NCBI GenBank assembly: GCA_964478735.1 | Contig: CAYZJB010000004.1 | Location: 20,228 to 84,227, forward strand | Length of the DNA stretch: 64,000 bases | From: CAYZJB01 sp964478735 | GTDB lineage: Bacteria > CLD3 > SB21 | Reading direction: 5' to 3' | Shown here: piece by piece, positions 44,209 to 52,698 of the stretch | Numbering within the stretch: position 1 is the first letter of the stretch | Layout: each line of letters opens with the position of its first letter | Program-made: the position numbers and the translations under genes | Notes under the pieces: generated by a model | The model's input: the letters and a program-made list of their open reading frames with translations, nothing else | Database searches by the model: none | What the model was told of the DNA's origin: nothing

Positions 44209-45099
44209 ATGAAAACCCTGTGGCTCCTTGCGTTTGGATTGCTCGTCGGAGCGGCCCGTGCAGGTGAAAAAACTTTTGAGAAAAAATTTACTGTTTCGTC
44301 AGGCGGGATACTGAAAATTAAAACGGACGTCGGCAGTATCCGCGTGACGGGGGCGAAGAACGACGAAGTGTCCATCACGGCCAATGTCTGGGGAAACGAC
44401 GACGAGGTCGAACGGTTTGAATTCGAAGCCGTCCAAACGAGTTCCGGCGTTGAAGTCTATGGACGAGTCAATCGGGGACGCTGGTTTAAATGGAGCTCGC
44501 GCCTCGGAGCGGATTTTGTCATTACGGTCCCACGAGACTACAACCTGCTGATGGAGACGGCCGGCGGCAATCTCGAAGTCACGGATCTGCGCGGCCGTGT
44601 CGACGGTCAAACGTCGGGAGGCAACATCGATTTACAGAACATCGCCGGCAACATCACGCTGGGAACGTCGGGCGGTAATCTGAGGGCTGAAAAAATCACG
44701 GGCAACCTTCGGATGGAAACGTCCGGTGGAAACGTTCGCATTTCTGAAGTTCTCGGCGACGTGGAGGCCAGCACGTCCGGCGGGCACATCAAGGTCCTCG
44801 ACGTCGAGGGTAAGGTCAATGTCTCAACGTCCGGTGGACATATCGACGTAGGCGTCAAAAACAAACATCACGGGATCCATGCGGAAACCTCCGGCGGAAC
44901 GATCACCATTTCCGTTCCGCGCAACATAGCCGCCAACCTTGACCTTCATACCTCCGGCGGAGAAGTCGATTGCCGGCTTCCAATTACCATCGAGGGAAAG
45001 ATCAGCGACTCGAAAGTACGTGGAACGTTAAACGGAGGCGGTCAACTCATTTACGCCTATACGTCCGGAGGGGACGTCCGTATCCATCCTGTCGATTGA
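44209..45099 (+). CDS. DUF4097-family beta-solenoid protein
   Basis: The 296-aa exported protein has a signal peptide ending at ARAGE. At least seven TSGG(N/H/T/E) units recur roughly every 17-22 residues (ETAGGNLEV, QTSGGNIDL, GTSGGNLRAE, ETSGGNVRI, STSGGHIKV, STSGGHIDV, ETSGGTITI). They form the adhesin-like beta-solenoid typical of DUF4097 proteins. GGAGGT precedes ATG 44209. The gene is 53 bases after the DUF1579-like gene and may share its transcript. Its function is unknown. Confidence 0.87.
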   Translation: MKTLWLLAFGLLVGAARAGEKTFEKKFTVSSGGILKIKTDVGSIRVTGAKNDEVSITANVWGNDDEVERFEFEAVQTSSGVEVYGRVNRGRWFKWSSRLGADFVITVPRDYNLLMETAGGNLEVTDLRGRVDGQTSGGNIDLQNIAGNITLGTSGGNLRAEKITGNLRMETSGGNVRISEVLGDVEASTSGGHIKVLDVEGKVNVSTSGGHIDVGVKNKHHGIHAETSGGTITISVPRNIAANLDLHTSGGEVDCRLPITIEGKISDSKVRGTLNGGGQLIYAYTSGGDVRIHPVD

Positions 45100-45137
45100 T
45101 CGATCGGATTTTACAGGACTGCCCAAAGAGGCATCTT

Positions 45138-45157
45138 GCCGTATTGCTGAATACGGC
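45138..45157. repeat. Perfect 8-bp hairpin in the DUF4097/membrane-protein gap
   Basis: GCCGTATT and AATACGGC pair perfectly around GCTG. No T run follows, so it is a weak candidate for a terminator or mRNA-stabilising hairpin. Confidence 0.3.
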
Positions 45158-45253
45158 GTGGCTTGTTCGGCAGCCCTTTCTGTTTGTCCATCCATTTGCG
45201 TTTCAGACTCTAAAGCTACATTATTGTAGTTAATAAATAATTTTTGGGGTTCG

Positions 45254-45721
45254 ATGATTCGTGCTTTCTTGACGTGGTGCGGCGTATGGTGTCTGCCCCT
45301 GCTCGTTCCTGCGTACGGCTACGTTTTTTTTCCTATCGATGGTGGGCTTCCGGTGACCGGGCTACATCGGGTAGAGGGTTGGCTGTTGACCTCAATTGCC
45401 GGGATAGTTGCCGTTTTTGATTGGTACCGGCTGAACGTACAGAGTGAAAGACGTGAGACTCGAAGATTGATTCTCTTTTTTCACGTCATTGCCGCCGTGA
45501 TAACGACGACATTGACCTATGTTGGCATCCGGCTGGCCGACCTGATCGTGATATGGAATGCAAAACCCGGCGGACTGGCCCTCGACGTGTCATCGCGTCT
45601 GGATGTCTGGTGGCAGGCGGTTCAGGGCATATCTTGGTGGATTATTCCGGCGGTTGCGATTGCCCCCGTGTTCCACCGGCTGGGATCGGCGATGGGAAAA
45701 AAATCCGAGGAAATCAAATGA
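45254..45721 (+). CDS. Four-helix membrane protein, unknown
   Basis: The 155-aa protein has four predicted membrane helices (about 5-26, 42-60, 72-101 and 121-143) and a charged C-terminus (GKKSEEIK). It is not recognised. Its stop overlaps the start of the M1 peptidase gene (ATGA), implying translational coupling and perhaps a membrane partner for the peptidase. Confidence 0.75.
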   Translation: MIRAFLTWCGVWCLPLLVPAYGYVFFPIDGGLPVTGLHRVEGWLLTSIAGIVAVFDWYRLNVQSERRETRRLILFFHVIAAVITTTLTYVGIRLADLIVIWNAKPGGLALDVSSRLDVWWQAVQGISWWIIPAVAIAPVFHRLGSAMGKKSEEIK

Positions 45722-47343
45722 AACGCGTTTTGTGGATCGTCGGAATGATCGTGCTTGTTGTACTGCTCGTCGCTGCCGGAGTAACAGGATATTTCGTTTA
45801 TCGATACGGGAAGCTGGGACTTTATGCGTCCGGCGGCGCATTATCCGATGTGCAATCGAGTTACGACGTGATTCAATATGACGTGGCCTTGCACGTGTAT
45901 CCGGATGACAAGAAAATCGCCGGAAAAGCCGGAATTACGGTCCGCATCTGGAACCCCATTTCCTCGATCGAACTGGACCTGTTGCATCAATTGAACGTCA
46001 CGGCCGTGTCCGTTGACGGGGCGTCGACATCTTTCGAGAGGGACGAGGATAAACTATGGGTGCGGTTGCCCGAATCGTCCGATGCCGTTCGAACCGTGCA
46101 CGTCGTGTACGACGGTCAACCCCTTGAAGCGCTGCGCCCGCCGTGGATCGGCGGGTTCAACTGGAGCCGCGATGCAGACGGCCGGCATTGGATAGGTCTG
46201 TCGTGCCAGGGTGAAGGAGCCAAAATATGGATGCCGTGCAAGGACCATCCGTCGGATGAACCCGACAGCGTAACGTTGTCGATCACTGTTCCGCGACCGT
46301 ATGTTGTCGTCGCAAACGGATTGCTGCGCGGGATCGATTCATCGGAAACCGATGGGTTGACCTACCGCTGGGGCACGAATTATCCGATCAATAATTACGG
46401 TATCAATTTCAGCGTCGGGTTGTACCGACAAGCGCAACGAACGTACCGGACGGACGATGGCGGCGCCATGCCGGTGATCTTTTATTATCTGCCGCAGAGT
46501 TCGGCCTGCGCGGACCGTCACGTCGACATGGCCGTGGACATGTTGAAAACGTACCGCAAGTTTTTCGGAGAATATCCTTTTTTTCGTGAAAAATTTTCCG
46601 TGGTCGAAACGGATTATCTCGGCATGGAACATCAGACGGTCAATGCTTACGGCAACCGCTTCCGATACGATACGCTGCAGGGTCATGGGTTCGATGAATT
46701 GATGCTGCATGAAATGGGACATGAGTGGTGGGGGAATAAGGTCACGGTCGACGACTGGGCAGACTTCTGGATCCATGAAGGCATCTGTACCTACGGCGAG
46801 GCTCTGTATCACCTGGATAAGACGGGTGAATCCGGTTATCACGCCGCCATGGCGTCGGTCGTCTCAGCCGTCAAAAACCGGCAGCCGATTTTACCGAAAC
46901 GGCCCGCGTCGTCCGTCGATGCCTATTCTCCCGATATCTACACCAAAGGCGCGGCGCTGATGCACAGCCTCCGTTATATTCTTGGCGATTCGCTGTTTTT
47001 TCCTTTTTTGAAATCCTTTGCGACCGACTCCTCGACCACGTACCGGAATCTCGTATCGACAGAGAAATTTTTACAGCGATTGGGGTCTATCTCCCCGGCG
47101 TATGTCGTACCCTATGCGCTGCGGTTTCTCCAGACGACCGACATCCCGCATATCCGTATCGCATCGGTCGGGGATGGAGTATACGAGATCCGTCTCAACG
47201 GTTTCGAATTGCCGATGGATATTGTCACCGATCGGGGATTGCAGCGGGTAATGCTTTCCGATCAGCCGGTGCGATTTTATTCCGCTTATCCGCCGAGAGT
47301 CGATCCGCGGAACTGGTACATCAAGGCCGTTCAGATTTTGTAA
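45718..47343 (+). CDS. Membrane-anchored M1-family metallopeptidase
   Basis: The 541-aa protein has an N-terminal membrane anchor (VLWIVGMIVLVVLLVAAGV) and the M1 aminopeptidase fold. The zinc site H-E-x2-H-x18-E is complete: His331, Glu332 and His335 in HEMGHEWWG, and Glu354 in FWIHEG. The exopeptidase GxMEN motif reads GMEH here, a changed last residue. GEGAKIWMPCKDHPSDEPDS is the usual N-terminal-domain signature. The C-terminal helical domain is short. The start at 45718 overlaps the preceding stop. Confidence 0.9.
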   Translation: MKRVLWIVGMIVLVVLLVAAGVTGYFVYRYGKLGLYASGGALSDVQSSYDVIQYDVALHVYPDDKKIAGKAGITVRIWNPISSIELDLLHQLNVTAVSVDGASTSFERDEDKLWVRLPESSDAVRTVHVVYDGQPLEALRPPWIGGFNWSRDADGRHWIGLSCQGEGAKIWMPCKDHPSDEPDSVTLSITVPRPYVVVANGLLRGIDSSETDGLTYRWGTNYPINNYGINFSVGLYRQAQRTYRTDDGGAMPVIFYYLPQSSACADRHVDMAVDMLKTYRKFFGEYPFFREKFSVVETDYLGMEHQTVNAYGNRFRYDTLQGHGFDELMLHEMGHEWWGNKVTVDDWADFWIHEGICTYGEALYHLDKTGESGYHAAMASVVSAVKNRQPILPKRPASSVDAYSPDIYTKGAALMHSLRYILGDSLFFPFLKSFATDSSTTYRNLVSTEKFLQRLGSISPAYVVPYALRFLQTTDIPHIRIASVGDGVYEIRLNGFELPMDIVTDRGLQRVMLSDQPVRFYSAYPPRVDPRNWYIKAVQIL

Positions 47344-47406
47344 AAAAATCAACCTTTTCATAGCGTCGTTTGCCGGAAGTTCGTATGTTACCCGCGTTTT
47401 GTATTG

Positions 47407-47727
47407 ATGCCAACGAACCTTACATACACACGAATCTGGTCCGTCATCGAGAAAATTCCCAAAGGCCGCGTGGCGACGTACGGTCAGGTTGCGGAATTGG
47501 CTGGCCTTCCGCATCAAGCACGACTTGTGGGATACGCCCTGCACGCGGCCCCGGACAGTCTGAAGCTGCCGTGGCATCGCGTGATCAATTCGCGAGGACA
47601 AATCTCGTTTCCACCGCGCACGAGATTGCATCACGAACAGCGCCGGCGCCTGATCAAAGAAGGTATTTCCATTGAACATCGAGCGGTGGATCTGGCAAAG
47701 TACCGGTGGAAACCGCTTCTGAAGTAA
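47407..47727 (+). CDS. Alkyltransferase-like protein (ATL)
   Basis: The 106-aa protein has the DNA-binding domain of O6-alkylguanine-DNA alkyltransferases. It includes the Tyr of TYGQVAELAG and the intercalating Arg in ARLVGYAL. The reactive Cys of PCHRV is replaced by Trp56 (PWHRVINSRG), which is the hallmark of ATL proteins. These bind O6-alkylguanine without repair and hand it to nucleotide excision repair. ATG 47407 is preferred over the adjacent TTG 47404. It is followed by a YheT-like hydrolase gene 12 bases later. Confidence 0.9.
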   Translation: MPTNLTYTRIWSVIEKIPKGRVATYGQVAELAGLPHQARLVGYALHAAPDSLKLPWHRVINSRGQISFPPRTRLHHEQRRRLIKEGISIEHRAVDLAKYRWKPLLK

Positions 47728-47739
47728 TGGAGGAGCCCG

Positions 47740-48744
47740 TTGCCCGTCATCACAACGTCGAGCTATACGGCACGGGGCCTATGGCGTTCCGCCCATTTCC
47801 AGACCATTTACCCGTCTCTTTTTCGTCGCGTCGACGACGTCGTTTATAAAAGAGAACGCGTCGAACTCCCGGATGGTGATTTTATCGACGTGGACCGATC
47901 CTCCGTCGGATCGGAGCGTCTGGGTATTGTCCTGCACGGTTTGGAAGGGAATGCCGGTCGGGCGTACGTGCGTGGGATGGTTCGCGCGTTGAATCGGACG
48001 GGTATCGACGCGGCGGCGGTCAATTTTCGCGGATGCAGCGGCGAGATCAATCGCCTTCCGCGTTTTTATCACAGCGGAGACACGGACGACGTACGATTTT
48101 TGGTCCGGCGTTTTTCGTCGATCTCCGAACTTTATCTCATTGGATTCAGCATGGGCGGCAATGTGATCTTAAAATACCTGGGTGAAGAAGGTTCACGCGT
48201 TCAACGGAATCTTCGTCGCGCCGTTGTTTTTTCCGTTCCTTGTCATCTGGCGTCCAGTGCCGACCGGCTCGCACGGCGGACCAACCGAATTTACATGCGG
48301 CGTTTTCTCGGCATGCTGCGCCAAAAAATCGAAATAAAAAGCGGTCAGGTAAAGGATGCGCTCAGTGCGGACGGATTCGAGTCCATACGAAATTTTAAAG
48401 ATTTTGACGACCGATATACCGCGCCGCTGCATGGATTTCGGAATGCCGAAGATTACTGGGAACAATCGAGTTCGATCCGATTTCTTCCGGCCGTTTCTAT
48501 TCCGACGTTGATGATCAACAGTCTCGACGATCCATTTCTGGCCCCGCCGTGTTATCCGGTCGCAATCGCACAGGACCATCCGCACGTCACACTAGAATTA
48601 CCGCGCTGGGGTGGACACGTCGGATTCGTCAAGAAGGGCGGTATGTACTGGTCGGAACAACGCGCGATGGAATTTTTGAATTCACCACACCCGGGTCGCT
48701 CCGGTATCAACCCACAGGACACGAAACATGTTTATGGATCCTAA
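47740..48744 (+). CDS. YheT-like alpha/beta hydrolase
   Basis: The 334-aa hydrolase has the YheT/EMB8 N-terminus (ARGLWRSAHFQTIYPSLFRR), an oxyanion-region HGLEGNAGR, the nucleophile Ser137 in GFSMGGN, Asp in NSLDDPFL and His in GGHVGF. This gives a complete catalytic triad. The start is TTG 47740 with GGAGG 7 bases upstream. The substrate is not known for this family. The 3' end overlaps the first AbgT gene by 17 bases. Confidence 0.88.
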   Translation: MPVITTSSYTARGLWRSAHFQTIYPSLFRRVDDVVYKRERVELPDGDFIDVDRSSVGSERLGIVLHGLEGNAGRAYVRGMVRALNRTGIDAAAVNFRGCSGEINRLPRFYHSGDTDDVRFLVRRFSSISELYLIGFSMGGNVILKYLGEEGSRVQRNLRRAVVFSVPCHLASSADRLARRTNRIYMRRFLGMLRQKIEIKSGQVKDALSADGFESIRNFKDFDDRYTAPLHGFRNAEDYWEQSSSIRFLPAVSIPTLMINSLDDPFLAPPCYPVAIAQDHPHVTLELPRWGGHVGFVKKGGMYWSEQRAMEFLNSPHPGRSGINPQDTKHVYGS

Positions 48745-50260
48745 GGCTGTCAAAAAGTCTTTTTTCTTTCGGATTCTGGACTGGATTGAACGAGTGGGCA
48801 ACCTGCTGCCGCACCCGGTCATGCTTTTTGCATTATTTGCAGTATGCGTGATTCTTGCGTCAGGAATGGCAGCCGCATTCGGATTATCGGCCGTGCATCC
48901 CGGAACGGGGGAATCGGTCGAGCCGGTGAATCTTCTGTCGGGCGACGGACTCCGGTACATCATGACGAGCCTCGTTCGCAACTTTACCGGGTTTGCGCCG
49001 CTCGGTACCGTGCTGGTTGCGCTGCTTGGGATTGGAATCGCCGAAGGGTCCGGATTTATCGGCAGTGTGTTACGACTGCTGGTGACGTCGGCCCCGCCCC
49101 GACTGCTCACCGGCGTCATCGTTTTTTGCGGTGTTATTTCCAATATGGCGTCGGAAGTAGGCTATGTGCTTCTCGTGCCGCTGGCGGGGATTATCTTTCT
49201 GGCGGTTGGACGGCACCCCCTGGCCGGAATGGCCGCTGCATTTGCCGGTGTCTCCGGCGGATACAGCGCCAACGTAGCGCTCGGTACGGTCGATCCACTG
49301 CTCGCGGGCATTTCACAGGAGGCGGCGAGGATTATCGATCCGGAGTACGTCGTCAACCCGGCGTGCAATTATTACTTCATGTTCGTTTCGACTTTCGTAC
49401 TGACGATCGTCGGAACGTTGATTTCCGAAAAGATCGTCGAACCGCGATTGGGAAAGTATGACGGCGATGAAAAGCCGATGACGATTGAAAAACTGTCGGT
49501 ACAGGAGAAGAGGGGCCTGCGTTTTGCCGTAATCGCCGGCGTCGTCATTATCATTTTGCTCGTGCTCAGCGCGCTTCCCGGCGGGGCGCTGCGGGATCCG
49601 AAAACCGACGGTTTTCTCCACTCGCCGTTTATGTCCGGCATTGTTGCGATCGTATTTTTCGGCGCCGGCATCATGGGAGTGTCGTACGGCATCGGGGCCG
49701 GTACGATTCGCAAAAACGACGACGTGGCCGTCTCGATGGGCAAAGCGATGTCGACGCTCGGGTCGTATATCGCCCTTGTTTTTTTTGCCGCCCAGTTTGT
49801 CGCTTATTTTAACGAATCCCAATTGGGACTCATCCTCGCCGTCAAAGGCGCAGAAGTTATCAAAGCGATCGGGTTGCCGCCCATTCCGCTGTTTCTGCTT
49901 TTCATCCTCGTTTCGGCGTCGATCAACATGATGATGGGGAGCGCGTCGGCCAAATGGGCGATCATGGCGCCGGTATTTGTTCCCATGTTCATGTTACTTG
50001 GATACACTCCCGAGGTCACGCAGGCGGCGTACCGCGTCGGCGATTCGTCGACGAATATTATTTCACCGATGATGTCGTATTTTGCGCTCATCGTTGCCTA
50101 CGTGCAACGTTATGCCAAACACGCCGGACTCGGTACCGTCATTTCCACCATGATGCCGTTTACGATTGGGTTTCTGATCGTGTGGTCGCTCTTGTTTACG
50201 TTGTTTATGGCGCTGGACATTCCCGTCGGACCGGGCGCCCAGTTGCATCTTTCAAAATGA
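48728..50260 (+). CDS. AbgT-family transporter (first copy)
   Basis: The 510-aa polytopic membrane protein belongs to the AbgT family of p-aminobenzoyl-glutamate importers or sulfonamide/metabolite exporters. Typical segments are WIERVGNLLPHPVMLF, SNMASEVGYVLLVPLAGIIF, AGVSGGYSANVALGTVDPLL, the SASINMMMGSASAKWAIMAP motif and GDSSTNIISPMMSYF. About eleven membrane spans are apparent. It starts inside the hydrolase gene end and is followed after 10 bases by a close paralogue. No AbgA/AbgB amidohydrolase genes are present. Confidence 0.93.
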   Translation: MFMDPKAVKKSFFFRILDWIERVGNLLPHPVMLFALFAVCVILASGMAAAFGLSAVHPGTGESVEPVNLLSGDGLRYIMTSLVRNFTGFAPLGTVLVALLGIGIAEGSGFIGSVLRLLVTSAPPRLLTGVIVFCGVISNMASEVGYVLLVPLAGIIFLAVGRHPLAGMAAAFAGVSGGYSANVALGTVDPLLAGISQEAARIIDPEYVVNPACNYYFMFVSTFVLTIVGTLISEKIVEPRLGKYDGDEKPMTIEKLSVQEKRGLRFAVIAGVVIIILLVLSALPGGALRDPKTDGFLHSPFMSGIVAIVFFGAGIMGVSYGIGAGTIRKNDDVAVSMGKAMSTLGSYIALVFFAAQFVAYFNESQLGLILAVKGAEVIKAIGLPPIPLFLLFILVSASINMMMGSASAKWAIMAPVFVPMFMLLGYTPEVTQAAYRVGDSSTNIISPMMSYFALIVAYVQRYAKHAGLGTVISTMMPFTIGFLIVWSLLFTLFMALDIPVGPGAQLHLSK

Positions 50261-50270
50261 CCGGAAACGA

Positions 50271-51791
50271 ATGACGGCTGCGAAGAAAAAATCACTTGTA
50301 GCGCGAATACTCGACGGGATCGAGAAGATCGGGAATAAACTTCCGCATCCCGTCATCTTGTTCGCTCTTTTCGCTGTGCTGGTTATTATCGCATCGGCCA
50401 TGGCCAGCGCGATAGGGATTCGTGCGACACACCCCGGAACGGGCGAAGACGTTGTGCCGGTCAATCTCCTTTCCGGCGACGGACTGCGGTACGTCATGAC
50501 GAGCCTCGTGCGGAATTTTACAGGTTTTGCTCCGCTGGGTACCGTGCTCGTGGCGTTACTCGGGATCGGGATCGCGGAGGGAACTGGCTTCATCGGCAGC
50601 GCGATTCGTCTCCTGGTGACGTCGGCGCCGCCGCGTTTGCTGACGGCCGTGATCGTTTTCAGCGGAATCCTTTCCAATGCGGCGTCGGAGGTCGGGTACG
50701 TACTTCTGGTTCCGCTTGCGGGGATCATTTATCTTGCCGTCGGTCGCCATCCCATTGCCGGCATTGCGGCGGCGTTTGCGGGTGTTTCGGGAGGATACAG
50801 CGCCAATCTCGCCCTGGGTACGGTCGATCCGCTGCTGGCGGGTATCTCACAAGAAGCAGCGAGAATCATTGATCCCGAATACGTCGTCAATCCGGCCTGT
50901 AATTATTATTTCATGGTGGTGTCGACGTTTTTGCTGACCATCGTGGGAACGCTGGTATCGGATAAGATTGTCGAGCCGCGGTTGGGGAGGTACGATGGCG
51001 ATGAAAAACCGATGCCAATCGAAAAACTCAACGCCGACGAGAAGCGCGGACTGCGATTTGCGGCGTGGGCGGGAGTGATCACAACCGGTTTACTGGTTCT
51101 CAGTATTTTGCCCGGCGGTGTACTGCGCGACCCGGCGACGGACGGATTTTTACATTCGCCGTTCATGTCCGGTATCGTTGCGATCGTTTTTTTTGCAGCC
51201 GGGATCGTCGGTGTGGCGTACGGCGTCGGCGCCCGAACGATCAAGCAAAACGACGACATCGCCCATGCCATGGGTAAGGCCATGTCGACGCTCGGTTCGT
51301 ATATCGCGCTGGTGTTTTTTGCAGCTCAATTTGTCGGATACTTCAACGAGTCGAATTTGGGTCTGATCGTTGCCGTAAAGGGAGCCGAAGTGCTCAAGGC
51401 CGTCGGCCTGTCGACGGTCCCCCTTATGCTGGTTTTTATTGTCGTATCGGCCGTCATCAATCTCATCATGGGCAGCGCATCGGCCAAGTGGGCGATCATG
51501 GCGCCGGTGTTCATTCCCATGTTCATGCTGCTCGGTTATTCTCCGGAGGTGACACAAACGGCCTATCGCATCGGCGATTCGACGACCAACGTCATTTCAC
51601 CGATGATGTCTTATTTTGCCCTGATCGTTGCGTTCGTCCAGCGTTATGTAAAACAGGCGGGGTTGGGTACGGTCATTTCAACCATGATGCCGTTTAGCAT
51701 GGCGTTTCTTGTCGCGTGGGCGATTTTGTTTTCGCTTTTTCTGGCTTTTGATATTCCCGTGGGGCCGGGAGTGGGCGTACATTTAAAGTAG
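50271..51791 (+). CDS. AbgT-family transporter (second, tandem copy)
   Basis: The 506-aa protein is collinear with the preceding transporter over its whole length, with long identical blocks such as NFTGFAPLGTVLVALLGIG and SQEAARIIDPEYVVNPACN. It is clearly a tandem duplicate. All family motifs are kept (GYSANLALGTVDPLLAG, MGSASAKWAIMAP, GDSTTNVISPMMSYF), so both copies look functional. It begins 10 bases after the first copy's stop. Differences are concentrated in the loop near residues 235-275 and the termini. It converges with the DUF58 gene 4 bases later without a visible terminator. Confidence 0.93.
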   Translation: MTAAKKKSLVARILDGIEKIGNKLPHPVILFALFAVLVIIASAMASAIGIRATHPGTGEDVVPVNLLSGDGLRYVMTSLVRNFTGFAPLGTVLVALLGIGIAEGTGFIGSAIRLLVTSAPPRLLTAVIVFSGILSNAASEVGYVLLVPLAGIIYLAVGRHPIAGIAAAFAGVSGGYSANLALGTVDPLLAGISQEAARIIDPEYVVNPACNYYFMVVSTFLLTIVGTLVSDKIVEPRLGRYDGDEKPMPIEKLNADEKRGLRFAAWAGVITTGLLVLSILPGGVLRDPATDGFLHSPFMSGIVAIVFFAAGIVGVAYGVGARTIKQNDDIAHAMGKAMSTLGSYIALVFFAAQFVGYFNESNLGLIVAVKGAEVLKAVGLSTVPLMLVFIVVSAVINLIMGSASAKWAIMAPVFIPMFMLLGYSPEVTQTAYRIGDSTTNVISPMMSYFALIVAFVQRYVKQAGLGTVISTMMPFSMAFLVAWAILFSLFLAFDIPVGPGVGVHLK

Positions 51792-51795
51792 GAAA

Positions 51796-52698
51796 TTACC
51801 CGCCGATTTTTTTTCGCTTCGTCATAAATTCCAACAGCGCGTGATCGTACGGGGTACGCGTGTCGAGCAAGACGTAGTCGATGCGCTGCTCGTGGCACTG
51901 CCGCCGGTAGTCGTCGAGGAAGGCGCGCATTTGCGCCCGATAATCGGTACGAATGTGCCAGGGCTGCGTATGGATTCTTTCTTTGGACTCCATGTCCTCG
52001 AAAATGACGTCGCCCGAATACGCGAATTCCCGTTCCTGAGGATCGAGGACGTGAAAGACAATGACTTCATGTCGACGGTGGCGAAAATGCTTGAGTCCCA
52101 TCATGATCGTATCCGGATCGTCGAGCAAATCACTGATCAGGATGATGAGACCCCGGCGCCGAATCCGTTCGGCGATTTCGTGGAGGATGGGTGAAATGGC
52201 CGTCTCCCGATGATCGGAATGGCCGGCCAATGCTTCTTCAATGGTTTTGATATAACTCAACGTCGAGCGGGGCGGCAAGTAGCGTTGGATTTTGTGATCG
52301 AAGATCGTCAGGCCGGCGGCATCGCGCTGATGGATCAATAGATACGCCAGTGCCGCCGCGAGACAGGACGCATATTCGATCTTGCTTACGGTATGCGACG
52401 AAAACGTCATGGAATTGCTCGTATCCAGCAGGATGGTGCTTTTCAGATTGGTCTCTTCTTCGAATCGCCGAACGTAATAGCGGGACGTGCGCCCGTACAC
52501 TTTCCAGTCGATCGTTCGGATCTCATCGCCGGGCATATACGGACGATGTTCCGCGAATTCGACGCTAAAACCGTGGTAAGGGCTTTTGTGCAGACCCGTC
52601 ATGAATCCTTCGACGACGAGCCGGGCCTTGAGTTCGAGATTGGACAGGCGGGCAACGACCTGCGGGTCGAGATACTTACGATATTCCGCGACGCTCAT
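51796..52698 (-). CDS. DUF58 domain protein
   Basis: The 300-aa protein carries the DUF58 signature (EFAEHRPYMPGDEIRTIDWK, YVRRFEEETN). A VWA-like fold follows with the metal-site motif LLDTSNSM, and then ILISDLLDD. DUF58 proteins are usually partners of MoxR ATPases; here the moxR gene is 31 kb away. It overlaps the upstream FG-GAP-like gene by 4 bases (ATGA). It is the last gene of the surA operon. Confidence 0.9.
   Translation of the reverse strand: MSVAEYRKYLDPQVVARLSNLELKARLVVEGFMTGLHKSPYHGFSVEFAEHRPYMPGDEIRTIDWKVYGRTSRYYVRRFEEETNLKSTILLDTSNSMTFSSHTVSKIEYASCLAAALAYLLIHQRDAAGLTIFDHKIQRYLPPRSTLSYIKTIEEALAGHSDHRETAISPILHEIAERIRRRGLIILISDLLDDPDTIMMGLKHFRHRRHEVIVFHVLDPQEREFAYSGDVIFEDMESKERIHTQPWHIRTDYRAQMRAFLDDYRRQCHEQRIDYVLLDTRTPYDHALLEFMTKRKKIGG

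Noticed and set aside
45553..45717. Earlier start for the M1 peptidase inside the membrane-protein gene
   Set aside because: ATG 45718 gives the membrane anchor directly and the usual ATGA overlap.
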